DNA of 64,000 nt. Origin: Marinilabiliaceae bacterium UBA5213. GTDB taxonomy: Bacteria; Bacteroidota; Bacteroidia; Bacteroidales; Marinilabiliaceae. The stretch covers positions 1 to 64,000 of the forward strand of contig DHVH01000309.1 in assembly GCA_002412555.1 (NCBI GenBank). The letters are read 5' to 3'. The position numbers and the translations under genes were made by a program. Shown piece by piece: positions 18,198 through 28,292 of this stretch (its first letter is position 1; every line of letters begins with the position of its first letter). The notes below the pieces were generated by a model. That model did not search any database and was not told the DNA's origin. It worked only from the letters and a program-made list of their open reading frames with translations.

Positions 18198-20480
18198 ATG
18201 AAGCTTTTTACCCCTCTCATCCAACAGACTTTGGCAGCTTTGTTCATAAGCAGCCTTTGGTTGCCCTTGGCAGCTCAGAATACGCTTGCTTATTGGAATT
18301 TTAATGGCGAAGAATTTTCTGGCAACTGGCCTCAACCCATAGCAGCTACTTTAGGCGAGGCAAGTATTACTTATACCTTTAGTCAGGCCGTTAGTTTTGC
18401 CGGCACCGGTATTAATGGCATAGGCAATGAGACCAATGGGGGGAGTTTTTGTCCCCAGGGCGGTACCAACAGTGAGAACAACGGCCGTTGGCTGCTTTTC
18501 TCTTTGCCTGCCTTGACAGTTTCGGAAATGACCCTTTCCTATGCTACCAGAAGAACCGGCACAGGATTTACCTCACATGAGGTGCAGTACACTGTTGATG
18601 GGATCACATGGATCAGTTATCAGGTCGTTGACATCTCGGGATATGAAAATAGTTGGCAGGCATCACAGGTAGTGGAGGTCATTTTTACAGGTATTGAAGG
18701 GATGACCGACAATGAGGATTTTGCCATCCGAATTGTGTTGGAAGGGGCTACAGGTCCAGCAGGTAATACGCGTTTCGATAATGTGCTGCTTCAAACCTCT
18801 GAAGGTATAATGCAGTCAGAGGCCCGCTTGCAAACCCTCAGTGTTGGTGGTGTGGATGCACTGGCCCTGACCCATATCGAGGTCATGGATGCTGACACAG
18901 ATGCGGGCGCTTTTTACGAAGTTGAGGATTTTGCTTTGTTGACGGGACTGTCTTTTACGACTGTGAGCAATACGGCCACAGCAGAAGTCAGAGTCAATTC
19001 AGTGGTGGTTCAACCAGTTGAATACGCCGATTACATATGGAGTGCCGATGATGAAATAGTAGTGGTAGTCACTGCTGAGGATCCCGGGTATGTCAGGCAA
19101 TATAAACTTACTTTGCTGCAATTAACCTTTACTGAAGGCTTTAGCATTTCAGGGGAGTTGCACGACTTTAAAGAAGTCGTGGTAGGTCATGCCTCCGATG
19201 TACAGTTTTTTTACTTGTCGGCCGGTGAATTGCTCCACGATTTGGTTATCTCAGCTCCGGATGGTTTCGGCATTTCCTTAGACTGTCATCAAGGATACGC
19301 CGCGTCACTCACCATCCCACAGTCTGAGAGTGGATTTAATGACAAAAAAATCTTTGTAAATTTTGTGCCGACACAAGAGAAGGATTATAGCGGTGGTTTG
19401 GTCGTTCAATCCGGTCAGGAAGAAGCCAGCAGACTGTTGTCAGGTTCAGGCATCATTGGTAACATACCTGAGGGGTACTACAACACAGCAACCGGGCAAA
19501 ACAAGGACCTGATGACGCAGTTGCATAAGATTGTAAGGGGACACAGCCCCGTCTTTTATTCCCAGATATGGACTATTATTGGGTCGGCCGACCGCCAATT
19601 CAACGATAAAATTTGGGATGTGTACTCTTCACTCCCCTGTTCCGAGGCGCCTTATGAATTTGAGTACAGCGTGGATCAGGATAAAGGTATTGATACTAAT
19701 ACAGAAGGGGTCTATTACAATAGGGAGCACGCATGGCCTTCCAGTTGGTGGGGTCACAGCAGTGCTAATCCTGATACCATGTACACCGATGTGCACCATA
19801 TTTTCCCAACCGACAAGGTAGTTAACGCCCAAAGGGGCAATAATCCCTTTGGAGAAGTAGGCAATGTTCAATGGTTCTCCCTCAATGGCGGATTGTTGGG
19901 TAGCAATAGCTATGGAACCGAATTTTCAGGCACTGTATTTGAGCCCATCGATACCTACAAAGGCGATTTGGCAAGGGCCTGGCTATACTTTGCCACCCGA
20001 TATCAACATCGCTTGATCGCTTGGTCGGATGCCTACATGGTCAATCTTGTGTTAAGCGGCAATGATTGGCCTGCATTTAAGCCCTGGGTATTAGAAATGC
20101 TGTTGGAATGGCATCGAAATGACCCGGTGAGTCAAAAGGAAATCATCAGAAACGAGGCCATATGGCTTAACCAGGGCAATAGAAATCCGTATGTTGATCA
20201 TCCGGAATTTGTTGAGCAGGTTTTTTCGGTGGAGACTTCTGAGCGGACGATTGCTACGAGTGGTATACATGCGTATCCCAATCCTTTTGATGAGCAAATC
20301 AGGCTAGCCGGAGCAATTGAAGGGCTCAGCATTAAGGTTTGTGACAGCATGGGACGCGAAGTATTTGCTGCTTCCGAAATTGGGTCGGGCATAAACACTT
20401 CTGATTGGCAGTCAGGTGTTTATATTCTTTTATTTTTTAAGAACGGACAAGCTTTGAAAACCATCAAGTTAATCAAATAG
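18198..20480 (+). CDS. T9SS-secreted endonuclease I family protein
   Basis: A large extracellular nuclease, 760 residues. A signal peptide (residues about 1-25) is followed by a beta-sandwich region (about 30-205), a cadherin-like/Ig region and an endonuclease I domain (about 424-670). The active-site signature YYNREHAWPSSWW and TDVHHIFPTD are visible, then RGNNPFGEVG. The last 75 residues (YPNPFDEQIRL ending KTIKLIK) form a T9SS type A sorting domain, so the protein is probably exported and anchored or released. It likely digests extracellular DNA for nutrients. It stands alone between terminated units. Confidence 0.9.
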   Translation: MKLFTPLIQQTLAALFISSLWLPLAAQNTLAYWNFNGEEFSGNWPQPIAATLGEASITYTFSQAVSFAGTGINGIGNETNGGSFCPQGGTNSENNGRWLLFSLPALTVSEMTLSYATRRTGTGFTSHEVQYTVDGITWISYQVVDISGYENSWQASQVVEVIFTGIEGMTDNEDFAIRIVLEGATGPAGNTRFDNVLLQTSEGIMQSEARLQTLSVGGVDALALTHIEVMDADTDAGAFYEVEDFALLTGLSFTTVSNTATAEVRVNSVVVQPVEYADYIWSADDEIVVVVTAEDPGYVRQYKLTLLQLTFTEGFSISGELHDFKEVVVGHASDVQFFYLSAGELLHDLVISAPDGFGISLDCHQGYAASLTIPQSESGFNDKKIFVNFVPTQEKDYSGGLVVQSGQEEASRLLSGSGIIGNIPEGYYNTATGQNKDLMTQLHKIVRGHSPVFYSQIWTIIGSADRQFNDKIWDVYSSLPCSEAPYEFEYSVDQDKGIDTNTEGVYYNREHAWPSSWWGHSSANPDTMYTDVHHIFPTDKVVNAQRGNNPFGEVGNVQWFSLNGGLLGSNSYGTEFSGTVFEPIDTYKGDLARAWLYFATRYQHRLIAWSDAYMVNLVLSGNDWPAFKPWVLEMLLEWHRNDPVSQKEIIRNEAIWLNQGNRNPYVDHPEFVEQVFSVETSERTIATSGIHAYPNPFDEQIRLAGAIEGLSIKVCDSMGREVFAASEIGSGINTSDWQSGVYILLFFKNGQALKTIKLIK

Positions 20481-20689
20481 GACCTGTTTGTTAGCTCTTC
20501 TGTTAATCTTAAAAAATCGGCTGTTAATTAATGGCATGGTGTCGTTTGTCAAAAGAGGGAGAGATTTATCACGTAGTCTCGATGGTTTTTATTAAATCGG
20601 GTAAGATTTTATCCTTATCCCGTTAATAATTTTTCGGGGGCGAATTCCGAAAAGCCTTACGAGTAGGACACAAAAAACCTTAAATCACT

Positions 20690-20941
20690 ATGGAAGAATT
20701 TGAAAAAAGAACTCAATTCCCGGCAGTTAAGACGGGCGAATGGATTGTTACTTTGTTGATAGGCATGATTCCTATTGTCGGTCTCGTTATGCTTTTTGTC
20801 TGGTCGTTTGGCGGAAATGCCAATCCCAGTAAAGCCAACTTTGCCAAGGCAGCGCTCATTTTCACAGCCATTGTATTTGTACTGTATGTCATCATAGCTC
20901 TTGTATTTGGAGCGGCACTGCTTGCAGGGTTCCAAATGTAA
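20690..20941 (+). CDS. Small two-helix membrane protein
   Basis: An 83-residue protein I cannot assign to a family. Two hydrophobic helices are evident (about residues 18-40 and 55-78), separated by a polar loop (GGNANPSKANF); the N-terminus is charged. It has its own start 49 bp after a purine-rich stretch and a very strong terminator, which supports a real gene. The opposite strand is also open here, but it lacks a plausible start context. Confidence 0.65.
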   Translation: MEEFEKRTQFPAVKTGEWIVTLLIGMIPIVGLVMLFVWSFGGNANPSKANFAKAALIFTAIVFVLYVIIALVFGAALLAGFQM

Positions 20942-20956
20942 CTATTGCGAAGATTG

Positions 20957-21007
20957 CCAGACAAAAAAGAGATAGCCGGCTTTACCGGCTATCTCTTTTT
21001 TGTCTGG
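20957..21007. terminator. Bidirectional-looking terminator hairpin
   Basis: A perfect 23-bp inverted repeat (20957-20979 and 20985-21007) with a 5-base loop includes A6/T6 tracts inside the arms. It follows the small membrane protein gene by 15 bp. Confidence 0.88.
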
Positions 21008-21101
21008 GCCTTACCGACTCAATGCGGCACGAATTTAGGCATATTCAAGTAATTGCACTATTTTTGTCTCTGAAATTTATTTATTATCGAAGATACTTAA
21101 T

Positions 21102-21671
21102 ATGGCAACAACAGCAGATTTTAGAAATGGGATGTGTATTGAGTTTAATGGACAACTGGTTACGATTGTTCAGTTTCAGCATGTTAAGCCTGGTAAAGGC
21201 CCGGCTTTTGTGCGTACTAAACTTAAAAATATCTCGACCGGTCGTATATTGGAGAACACTTTCTCGTCCGGTGTTAAAGTAACAGAAGCCCGTGTAGAGC
21301 ATCGGCCGCACCAATTCCTTTACAAAGACGACATGGGTTATCATTTCATGAATATGGAAACCTTTGAGCAGATGAGTATTCAGGAGCAATTGGTTGAGTC
21401 GCCCGATTTGATGCGTGAAGGGCAGGAGGTGGATATGGTTTATCACGTTGATTCAGAAACGCCGCTAATGGTTAATTTGCCTCAGTTTGTGGTTTTTGAA
21501 GTGACCTATACCGAACCGGGTGTTCGCGGCGATACTTCCTCTACCAACTCTTTAAAATCGGCCACTATAGACACTGGTGCTACCATTATGGTGCCCTTGT
21601 TTATTGAGATGGGTGAGCGCATTAAAGTGGATACCAAAGAGCGCAACTATGTTGAACGTGCAAAGGAGTAG
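21102..21671 (+). CDS. efp: Elongation factor P
   Basis: Relieves ribosome stalling at polyproline stretches. The 189-residue length is typical, with three beta-barrel domains. The KOW-domain loop KPGKGPAFVR places Lys32 at the tip that is post-translationally modified in many bacteria. The C-terminal signature GDTSSTNSLKSATIDTGATI is present. No epmA/epmB-type modification gene is in the window. A -7-like TATTTTTG lies at 21059-21066. Confidence 0.97.
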   Translation: MATTADFRNGMCIEFNGQLVTIVQFQHVKPGKGPAFVRTKLKNISTGRILENTFSSGVKVTEARVEHRPHQFLYKDDMGYHFMNMETFEQMSIQEQLVESPDLMREGQEVDMVYHVDSETPLMVNLPQFVVFEVTYTEPGVRGDTSSTNSLKSATIDTGATIMVPLFIEMGERIKVDTKERNYVERAKE

Positions 21672-21707
21672 CCTTTGAAACAATAAACTTTGGGTATTAA
21701 AATTTAG

Positions 21708-21751
21708 GGGTCTGCCGGTTCAAAAAGAAGATGAACCGTCAGACCCATTTT
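21708..21751 (+). terminator. Intrinsic terminator after efp
   Basis: A 15-bp inverted repeat with one mismatch (21708-21722 and 21732-21746, core GGGTCTG/CAGACCC) is followed by ATTTTT. Confidence 0.88.
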
Positions 21752-21950
21752 TATAAAGCATTTGACTCTTGCCCTATTTTGCATTCTTTAACAAGTGAAA
21801 GCATTGGGCTAGGCTTAAGCAAAATGACCGGGTATGGAAACCTTTGTTGAGTTAAATTATAAATATTTCATTTATATTATAATAGTTTATTTGACTTCTA
21901 TTCTTTTTTTGTAAATTTAGGCAACTGCAATGAATGGGAAAATATGACAA

Positions 21951-23180
21951 ATGATTACACAGACCAGAAAGAGAAGGATTAAGCTCTACAAGGACAGATT
22001 AAATATTCTTCTGGACCTGGCGCAAACAATCAACGAGGACCATAGTATTGATGACTTATTGTCGGAGTTTGAGATTTTGTTGCGCGAAGAGTTGGATGTG
22101 GGTAAGGTGCTGGTTTATACCTTTTCTGACGGGGTTTGGCGCAATTTACTCTCTTCAGGTGTCACCTCTGAGGAGGTGGCTCGAATTGATGTAGCCCGTG
22201 ATTTGTTAAAGTACCAGGGAATTGAGAATATTACGCTTTCACCGCCTGACAATCTAAAAGGTTTCGATGCCATTATTCCGCTTTTTCACAGGTTCAAAGC
22301 CATTGGCTATGTGCTGATAGGTGATGTGGATGAGGATTTCCAAGGTATCAGTCCCACCATCAAACACATGAAGTTGATACAGATTATCTCTAATCTGATT
22401 ATTGTGTTTGTAGAGAATAAGCGCATGCACAGTGCACTGTTGGAACAACAGGCTATGAAAAAGGAAATGGAGCTGGCCTCTCGCATTCAAAACCAGTTGA
22501 TTCCCGGCCCGGAAGATTTGCCACAACATAAAAACATTTCCATACACACCATCTACCAACCTCATCAGGGAGTGGGAGGCGACTACTATGATTTCATCAA
22601 ACTTTCAAGGAACACCATTGGGTTTTGTGTTGCCGACGTGTCAGGAAAAGGCATTTCCGCCGCTTTGCTGATGTCCAATTTTCAGGCGGTGATCCGTTCC
22701 GTATTTTCTCCGCGCATTAGTCTCAGAAAATTGGTACATCAACTTAACCGTCGGGTGAATGAAAGTGCCAACAGTGAAAAGTTCATTACCATGTTTATTG
22801 GCAAATACAATGTGCTGACCCGTCGCCTGACTTATGTCAATGCAGGTCACCTGCCCCCATTGCTTTTTGAACCTAAAAAAGGGCACATGATTTCTTTGGA
22901 CAAGGGCTGTATTGGCTTGGGCATGTTGGATGTGATTCCGGTCATTGAGGTGGGCAAGGTGTTTGTTTCCAAACATTCTAAATTATTGGCCTTTACAGAT
23001 GGATTGGTGGAGCTGGAGCGGGGGAATAAAATTACTTCCGGGATGATGTCGGTCGAAAAGATCATCTCCAACCAAAAAAACATGGATCAAAATATTGATG
23101 AAATCAGGTCCTTCATTTCAAAGCATGTTACCATGCAATCGATTTTCGACGATATTTCTGTAATTGGTATGGAGTTTTAA
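21951..23180 (+). CDS. PP2C-family (RsbU/SpoIIE-like) phosphatase with GAF-like sensor
   Basis: A 409-residue cytosolic phosphatase. An N-terminal GAF-like region (about residues 20-160) and a short helical linker (EQQAMKKEMELASRIQNQLIPGP, a typical RsbU signalling-helix motif) precede the SpoIIE/PP2C catalytic domain. Metal-binding motifs are GVGGDYYDF and GFCVADVSGKGISAALLM; later LTYVNAGHLPPLLF and LLAFTDGLVEL. Such enzymes usually dephosphorylate anti-sigma-factor antagonists or related partners. No such partner is adjacent. Its stop converges on the hybrid kinase stop. Confidence 0.88.
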   Translation: MITQTRKRRIKLYKDRLNILLDLAQTINEDHSIDDLLSEFEILLREELDVGKVLVYTFSDGVWRNLLSSGVTSEEVARIDVARDLLKYQGIENITLSPPDNLKGFDAIIPLFHRFKAIGYVLIGDVDEDFQGISPTIKHMKLIQIISNLIIVFVENKRMHSALLEQQAMKKEMELASRIQNQLIPGPEDLPQHKNISIHTIYQPHQGVGGDYYDFIKLSRNTIGFCVADVSGKGISAALLMSNFQAVIRSVFSPRISLRKLVHQLNRRVNESANSEKFITMFIGKYNVLTRRLTYVNAGHLPPLLFEPKKGHMISLDKGCIGLGMLDVIPVIEVGKVFVSKHSKLLAFTDGLVELERGNKITSGMMSVEKIISNQKNMDQNIDEIRSFISKHVTMQSIFDDISVIGMEF

Positions 23181-23189
23181 TGCTGGTGA

Positions 23190-25031
23190 TTATTGTGGCT
23201 GCTTGGCGGCCATTTCGGTTTTGCCGGGCACAAATCTTTGAATGATTTCGATAAGGGTGTTGTAATTAACCGGTTTAGCGATGTATTCATCACAGCCGGC
23301 AGCAATGGCCTGGGCTCGCTCGCCCTGCATGGCATAGGCCGTCTGGGCTATGACAGGTATTTTAGGCAATATTTTTTTGATGGCTCTAGTCGCCGTGTAG
23401 CCATCCATCAATGGCATTTTAATGTCCATCAATACCAGATCTATTTGCTGGACTTTCTTGATGACCTCAACAGCTTCCCGGCCATCTCTGGCCCAAATAA
23501 GACTGGCGTTAAACAGTGATAATGCTACTTCCAGGTACCTGAAATTATCTTCTTCATCTTCAGCAATCAAAAATGTGCGCCCTTCCCAGTTTACTGATGT
23601 TGTAGGCCATAATTTCATTTTTTCATTGACCGGTGATACGATCTTTTGGAAGGGGATGGTGAAACAGAAGGTAGTGCCGACATTGGTTCTGGGTTCTACC
23701 CAAATATCGCCACCCATATATCTGACCAGATGTCGCGCAATGGTGAGGCCTATACCGGTTCCTCCATATAACTTGTCTTCGTTATTGCTGCATTTATAGA
23801 AACGGTTGAAGATCATCTCTTCGGTGCCTTCGGGCAGTCCTATGCCGGTGTCTTTGACATAGAAAAGCAGCTCCTGCTCATTGTTGAGGGAGTAGCCAAA
23901 CTCCACATAGCCTTTATCGGTGAATTTGATGGCGTTGCTCACCAGATTGCTGAGTACTTTTTTCAGGCGATCGCCATCGGTCAAAATCTGAAGCCTTTCA
24001 TCTGAAAGACCTTCTTTCAGGTAGATTTTTACAGAGGAGGAACCCTTTCTGTAAAGTTCCTCTTCGTAGGTGCTTTTGACTTCGGTAAGAATTTGGTGCA
24101 GTTGACAAGGGGCGTTGCGTATCTCAAACTGGCCGCTCTCCATTTTGGAAATGTCGATGATGTCTTCTACCAGGGACATAAGGTTGTTGGCGTTATGCCG
24201 GATAAGGTCAATAAATTCAACTTTCTCTGCTTCGTTGATGCTATTATGTGACAAGAGATTGGAGAACCCCAGAATGGCATTCATGGGCGTTCTAATTTCA
24301 TGGGACATGTTCGAGAGAAAGGCCGTTTTAAGTTTGTCTGATTCTTCGGCTTTTTGTCTGGCCAATACCAGATCTTCCTGCTCTTTGCGCAGGATGCGCT
24401 GGTAGCGCCGCTCCTTTTTGATGCTAAACATCAGTCCATTGAGCAGTGAAGTTAAGGGCGCCAGGGTAACCGTTGTAAGCACCATAAAACTGATGGACAA
24501 GTTGATGTAGGTATGCAGGGCAATGTCGGGAAGGTTGGTATGCACAACATAGCCTGAGAACCAGTAAAAGCCAACAACAGTAAGGGTGATTGAGTGCAAC
24601 AAAGTATACCATAAGCCGGTTGCCGCGCCTGACATGGTAACCGCCATTATGGTACAGGCAAAAAGAAAGAGCATGCCTATATTGGTGTGGGGACCTTTGA
24701 ACAGCAGAAACGAACCGGTCAGGTAGAGAATAAACAAAACCCAGCCCACTTTAAACCGGAGTGGAACCCGGGGAACACTTAGGGCAAAGAGAGAAGTGAC
24801 GAAAATGATGGTAGAGAATGCGAGGAATTCGTGCTGGTCGGACAGAAGGAAGAACAAGCCATAGTATAGATAAAGCGCAACACCAAAGAAAATGACTGCC
24901 AGCGAAAAATAGTGAAAGATTCTTTCCCGCCAATACTGAATGCCCTCTCCCGGCAAAGAAGAAGGCCCCAGATGTCTGTTTATTAAAGCTCTAAACTTTC
25001 TGAATAACAGGCTTTCAGATATTTTACTCAT
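23190..25031 (-). CDS. Membrane hybrid histidine kinase (7TM-like, HisKA, HATPase, receiver)
   Basis: A 613-residue hybrid sensor kinase. About six hydrophobic helices occupy residues 35-205. The HisKA domain has LSNMSHEIRTPMNAILGF with phospho-accepting His244, and the HATPase domain has DTGIGLPEG and GGTGIGLTIARHLV. The C-terminal receiver (about 485-605) carries LVLMDIKMPLMDGYTATRAI with the expected phospho-Asp. No periplasmic ligand domain is present. It is transcribed in the same direction as, and 192 bp after, the propeller/LuxR regulator, so the two may be co-expressed. Confidence 0.92.
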   Translation of the reverse strand: MSKISESLLFRKFRALINRHLGPSSLPGEGIQYWRERIFHYFSLAVIFFGVALYLYYGLFFLLSDQHEFLAFSTIIFVTSLFALSVPRVPLRFKVGWVLFILYLTGSFLLFKGPHTNIGMLFLFACTIMAVTMSGAATGLWYTLLHSITLTVVGFYWFSGYVVHTNLPDIALHTYINLSISFMVLTTVTLAPLTSLLNGLMFSIKKERRYQRILRKEQEDLVLARQKAEESDKLKTAFLSNMSHEIRTPMNAILGFSNLLSHNSINEAEKVEFIDLIRHNANNLMSLVEDIIDISKMESGQFEIRNAPCQLHQILTEVKSTYEEELYRKGSSSVKIYLKEGLSDERLQILTDGDRLKKVLSNLVSNAIKFTDKGYVEFGYSLNNEQELLFYVKDTGIGLPEGTEEMIFNRFYKCSNNEDKLYGGTGIGLTIARHLVRYMGGDIWVEPRTNVGTTFCFTIPFQKIVSPVNEKMKLWPTTSVNWEGRTFLIAEDEEDNFRYLEVALSLFNASLIWARDGREAVEVIKKVQQIDLVLMDIKMPLMDGYTATRAIKKILPKIPVIAQTAYAMQGERAQAIAAGCDEYIAKPVNYNTLIEIIQRFVPGKTEMAAKQPQ

Positions 25032-25223
25032 ATGAACCTAGTCGTTGCAGATATGGCATCGTTTAAAATTCTGCACAATGCAACTCTAAAGATATATATT
25101 TCAGCTATTCAAGATTTCCAAATCCTGATAAAAATTAAAAAACTTATCAACAGGCAGTGACTGGCTTTTGGCTGTCATTAATGGCTACTGTCAATAATTG
25201 GCTTTGATTAATCGAAGATTCTC

Positions 25224-28200
25224 CTAATACCGGATGATAAAATCGTTCAGGTTAATATCGGATGCTATATCCATCTTTTTCCTTAAGCGATATCTGCTGG
25301 ATTCAACACTGCGTAAGCTAATGTTGAGTAATTCGGCAATTTCCTTGTTGCTGTAATTCATTCTGATATAGCTGACCATTTTGAGGTCTTTGTGTGTAAT
25401 TTTTGAAAAATGATGAGTGAAGCGTTTCATGAAATCATCATGAAGTATATCAAAGCTTTTTTCAAATGTTTCCCAGTCCTCCTTCTGGGAGACATCATCC
25501 TCCATTATGGATTTCAATTTATTTAGTTGGTGCCTGGCTTGGTCTGAAACATGTGGGGTTATCTCTGTAAGATAGTCTTTGACTGTTTTTAAACGCTGAT
25601 TTTTTTGATCAACAAACATGGCATTGGTGGCCAATTGTTTGTTCTTTTTGTCGATTTCCTCATTGAGTTTTTCTTGCTCTAGTTTGAACAATTGTTTTTC
25701 TCTAAGGATTTGTTGAGCTTCATGTAATTTGTCATTGACGCTCAATTCGAGCTGGACATATCGAATACGTGATTTGTAAATTAAAAATCCGATGAGCAAA
25801 AATGGTACAATCATTAAGCCAATAAACCAGGATGTGCGCCAGAACGGTGGTTTTACTTCAATTATTAATGACGTTGTACTACCGGAACTCCAAATGCCAT
25901 GGCTGTTGGAAGCTCTTACCTTTAAGGTATAATTTCCCGGTGGTAAATTGGTATAGGTAGCAAATCTTCTGCTGGCGTTCGTTTTTAGCCAATCGTCATC
26001 AAAGCCTTGAAGTTGATATTCATATTGGTTGTTTTTGGGGCTTGCAAAATGAAGCGAAGCGAATTCAAAGGTCACAACTTGCTCATGTCTGGTAAGGGTT
26101 ATGCTGCGCGTTTTATGTAAAGGCTGTTTTAAAATAACGCGCTCGTTTATGGTGTCTGAGACAGTTACCTCTCGGCCGTTTACAAAAAGCTTATTAATAA
26201 CGACTTCCGGGATATAAGTGCTTTCAGAAATTTCAGGCGAACTAAATATAGAAAATCCGTTTTTGCCCCCAAAAAACATGGTCTGGTTGAAAGTTTTGTA
26301 GGCGCTACTGTATATGTCGAAATTGAAATTGTTACCATGCAAACCATCATGCTGATAATAGTTTTTAAATTTTTTTGAGAGGGGATTGAACTTAGATATG
26401 CCGTAGCCCGTAGCTAACCATAGATTTTGATTCAGATCCTCTTGAATATGATAGATGGAGTTGTTGGGCAACCCGTCTTTGGTGGTAAAGGAATTGAACT
26501 TATCGGTTTTCCGGTTGTAATGCCAGAGTCCGTTGGACAAGGTCCCAATCCATAACTCTCCGTTATGGGCTTCGTATATCGTAAGCACATCGCTTGTGCT
26601 AATTCCAGAGTGATCATCGGTTAAACTGATCGATTTAAACTGGTTGTCTTCAGCGTTGTAAAGATTGATACCACCGCTTAAAGTGCTTATCCAAATATTG
26701 TGCTGAGAATCTTCATATATGCAGGTTACTGTATTCGAGGACAAGGCCCCCGGGTTAAGCGGGTCGTCCCAGTAGCGTTCAATAGAATATTCAGAGGCAC
26801 CTGCATGAGCAGGTACCAATTTATCAATTCCTGCACCCCTGATGGCCACCCAGATGTTTTGATGCTTATCTGTTTCCATTGCTGTAACCTCATACTTTGA
26901 AATGGGTCTGCTATTGATATCGGTGGTGTATTGACTTATTTTATGGGTGTTGATATGATACTTGAAGAGCCCCGTTCGGGTGCCTATCCAAATATGCCCG
27001 ATTTGGTCATTTAAAAATCTGGTAACGCCTCTGGCTTCTTTAATAAGTCCATTTTTGTCAATATTTTCGAAAGTGTTGTTGGACATATCAAAGAGGTATA
27101 ATCCACCATCAATTGTTCCAATCAATAGTTTTGTTGGAGAAAGCTCCGTTGTGGCTGAAATATAATTATGTTGCAGCCATTTGTCCTCATGTAAGGCAGG
27201 GTGATAAGTTCTGAATTTGTTTTTGTCGAAGTCTATTTTGTTCACCCCATCTCCCCATGTGGCAATCCAGCAGATGCCCGACCTGTCCATGTAAAGCGAC
27301 CACAGGGAGTTTCCGCTCAATGAATAATCATCAAATATTTGGTAGGTGTAATGCCTTGCCTGTTGTGAATCATTGGTATTGATTTGGAATAAGCCATCCC
27401 CAAAAGTCGCCACTAAAAATTCCTGATTACTGACCGGGAGTATTGACTTCACAATTGAGCGGTTTAGCCTTTGCACAAGGGGTGTTTCTGTAAGGGGAAG
27501 GTCTTCGAATTGGTTGGTGATGCTGTTAAAGGCACGAAGTCCTCTTCCCCAGGTTCCTAACCACAACTCGTTGTTTCGTCTTTCGGTAATGGTATTTATG
27601 GTATTGTAATTTTCATTTTCTATTTCGTCAGCCGGATATAGGAATTGTTGAAAGGAAATTTCTTTCGTATCAAATCTGATAAGTCCCTGAAGCCATGTTC
27701 CTAACCATAGCGTGCCTTCACGGTCTTCATAAATATGGTTGATAAAGTTACTTTGGATAGTAGAGTTATTTTCATGGTAGTTCGTGAACGATTCCTCTTC
27801 AGGGTTGTATTTGGCTACTCCTCCGCCATAAGTGGCTATCCATATATTACCACTTCGATCCTGGGTGATATGTTTAATAACATTGTGGCTGATGGAGGAA
27901 GGGGCATCTTCAACGGGATGGTATTGGACCACCCTGTTATCCTTACTTATAAATTTGTTGAGTCCATTTTGGGTGCCAATCCAGATGTCTTTATTACTAT
28001 CTTCAAAAATACATTCGATAAAATTATTACTCAATGATAATGGTGATGTTTGGTTTGAATTGAAAGTTTGCATGGAGTACCCATCATAAACATTGATGCC
28101 TTCAAAAGTGCCAATCCACAAAAAACCATTGCTGTCATGAAGAAAGCAGTTAATAGAGTTGTGGTTAAGCTCATCTTCCATGTTAAGCGACTCAAATTTA

Positions 28201-28292
28201 AGCGTTTGCATCTGGGCTAATCCATCTTCGGCTAGCAGGATGATGGCTCCCAGAAAAAATTTAAAAATGAGCTGTCGGCACTTTTTATTCAT
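25224..28292 (-). CDS. Propeller/Y_Y_Y membrane regulator with LuxR-type HTH
   Basis: A one-component transmembrane regulator, 1022 residues. The signal/anchor at residues 1-26 is followed by about 14 beta-propeller repeats (recurring DSNGFLWIGT, DRSGNIWIATYGGG and DLNQNLWLATGYG) forming two propellers. A Y_Y_Y domain (about 725-810, NLPPGNYTLKVRASN) and one membrane helix (about 815-837) come next, then a coiled coil. The C-terminal LuxR/GerE helix-turn-helix (about 965-1022) has NYSNKEIAELLNISLRSVESSRYRLRKK. No kinase or receiver is present, unlike classical hybrid two-component systems of polysaccharide loci. It is divergent from the glucan genes and is their likely glucan-sensing regulator. 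Confidence 0.9.
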   Translation of the reverse strand: MNKKCRQLIFKFFLGAIILLAEDGLAQMQTLKFESLNMEDELNHNSINCFLHDSNGFLWIGTFEGINVYDGYSMQTFNSNQTSPLSLSNNFIECIFEDSNKDIWIGTQNGLNKFISKDNRVVQYHPVEDAPSSISHNVIKHITQDRSGNIWIATYGGGVAKYNPEEESFTNYHENNSTIQSNFINHIYEDREGTLWLGTWLQGLIRFDTKEISFQQFLYPADEIENENYNTINTITERRNNELWLGTWGRGLRAFNSITNQFEDLPLTETPLVQRLNRSIVKSILPVSNQEFLVATFGDGLFQINTNDSQQARHYTYQIFDDYSLSGNSLWSLYMDRSGICWIATWGDGVNKIDFDKNKFRTYHPALHEDKWLQHNYISATTELSPTKLLIGTIDGGLYLFDMSNNTFENIDKNGLIKEARGVTRFLNDQIGHIWIGTRTGLFKYHINTHKISQYTTDINSRPISKYEVTAMETDKHQNIWVAIRGAGIDKLVPAHAGASEYSIERYWDDPLNPGALSSNTVTCIYEDSQHNIWISTLSGGINLYNAEDNQFKSISLTDDHSGISTSDVLTIYEAHNGELWIGTLSNGLWHYNRKTDKFNSFTTKDGLPNNSIYHIQEDLNQNLWLATGYGISKFNPLSKKFKNYYQHDGLHGNNFNFDIYSSAYKTFNQTMFFGGKNGFSIFSSPEISESTYIPEVVINKLFVNGREVTVSDTINERVILKQPLHKTRSITLTRHEQVVTFEFASLHFASPKNNQYEYQLQGFDDDWLKTNASRRFATYTNLPPGNYTLKVRASNSHGIWSSGSTTSLIIEVKPPFWRTSWFIGLMIVPFLLIGFLIYKSRIRYVQLELSVNDKLHEAQQILREKQLFKLEQEKLNEEIDKKNKQLATNAMFVDQKNQRLKTVKDYLTEITPHVSDQARHQLNKLKSIMEDDVSQKEDWETFEKSFDILHDDFMKRFTHHFSKITHKDLKMVSYIRMNYSNKEIAELLNISLRSVESSRYRLRKKMDIASDINLNDFIIRY

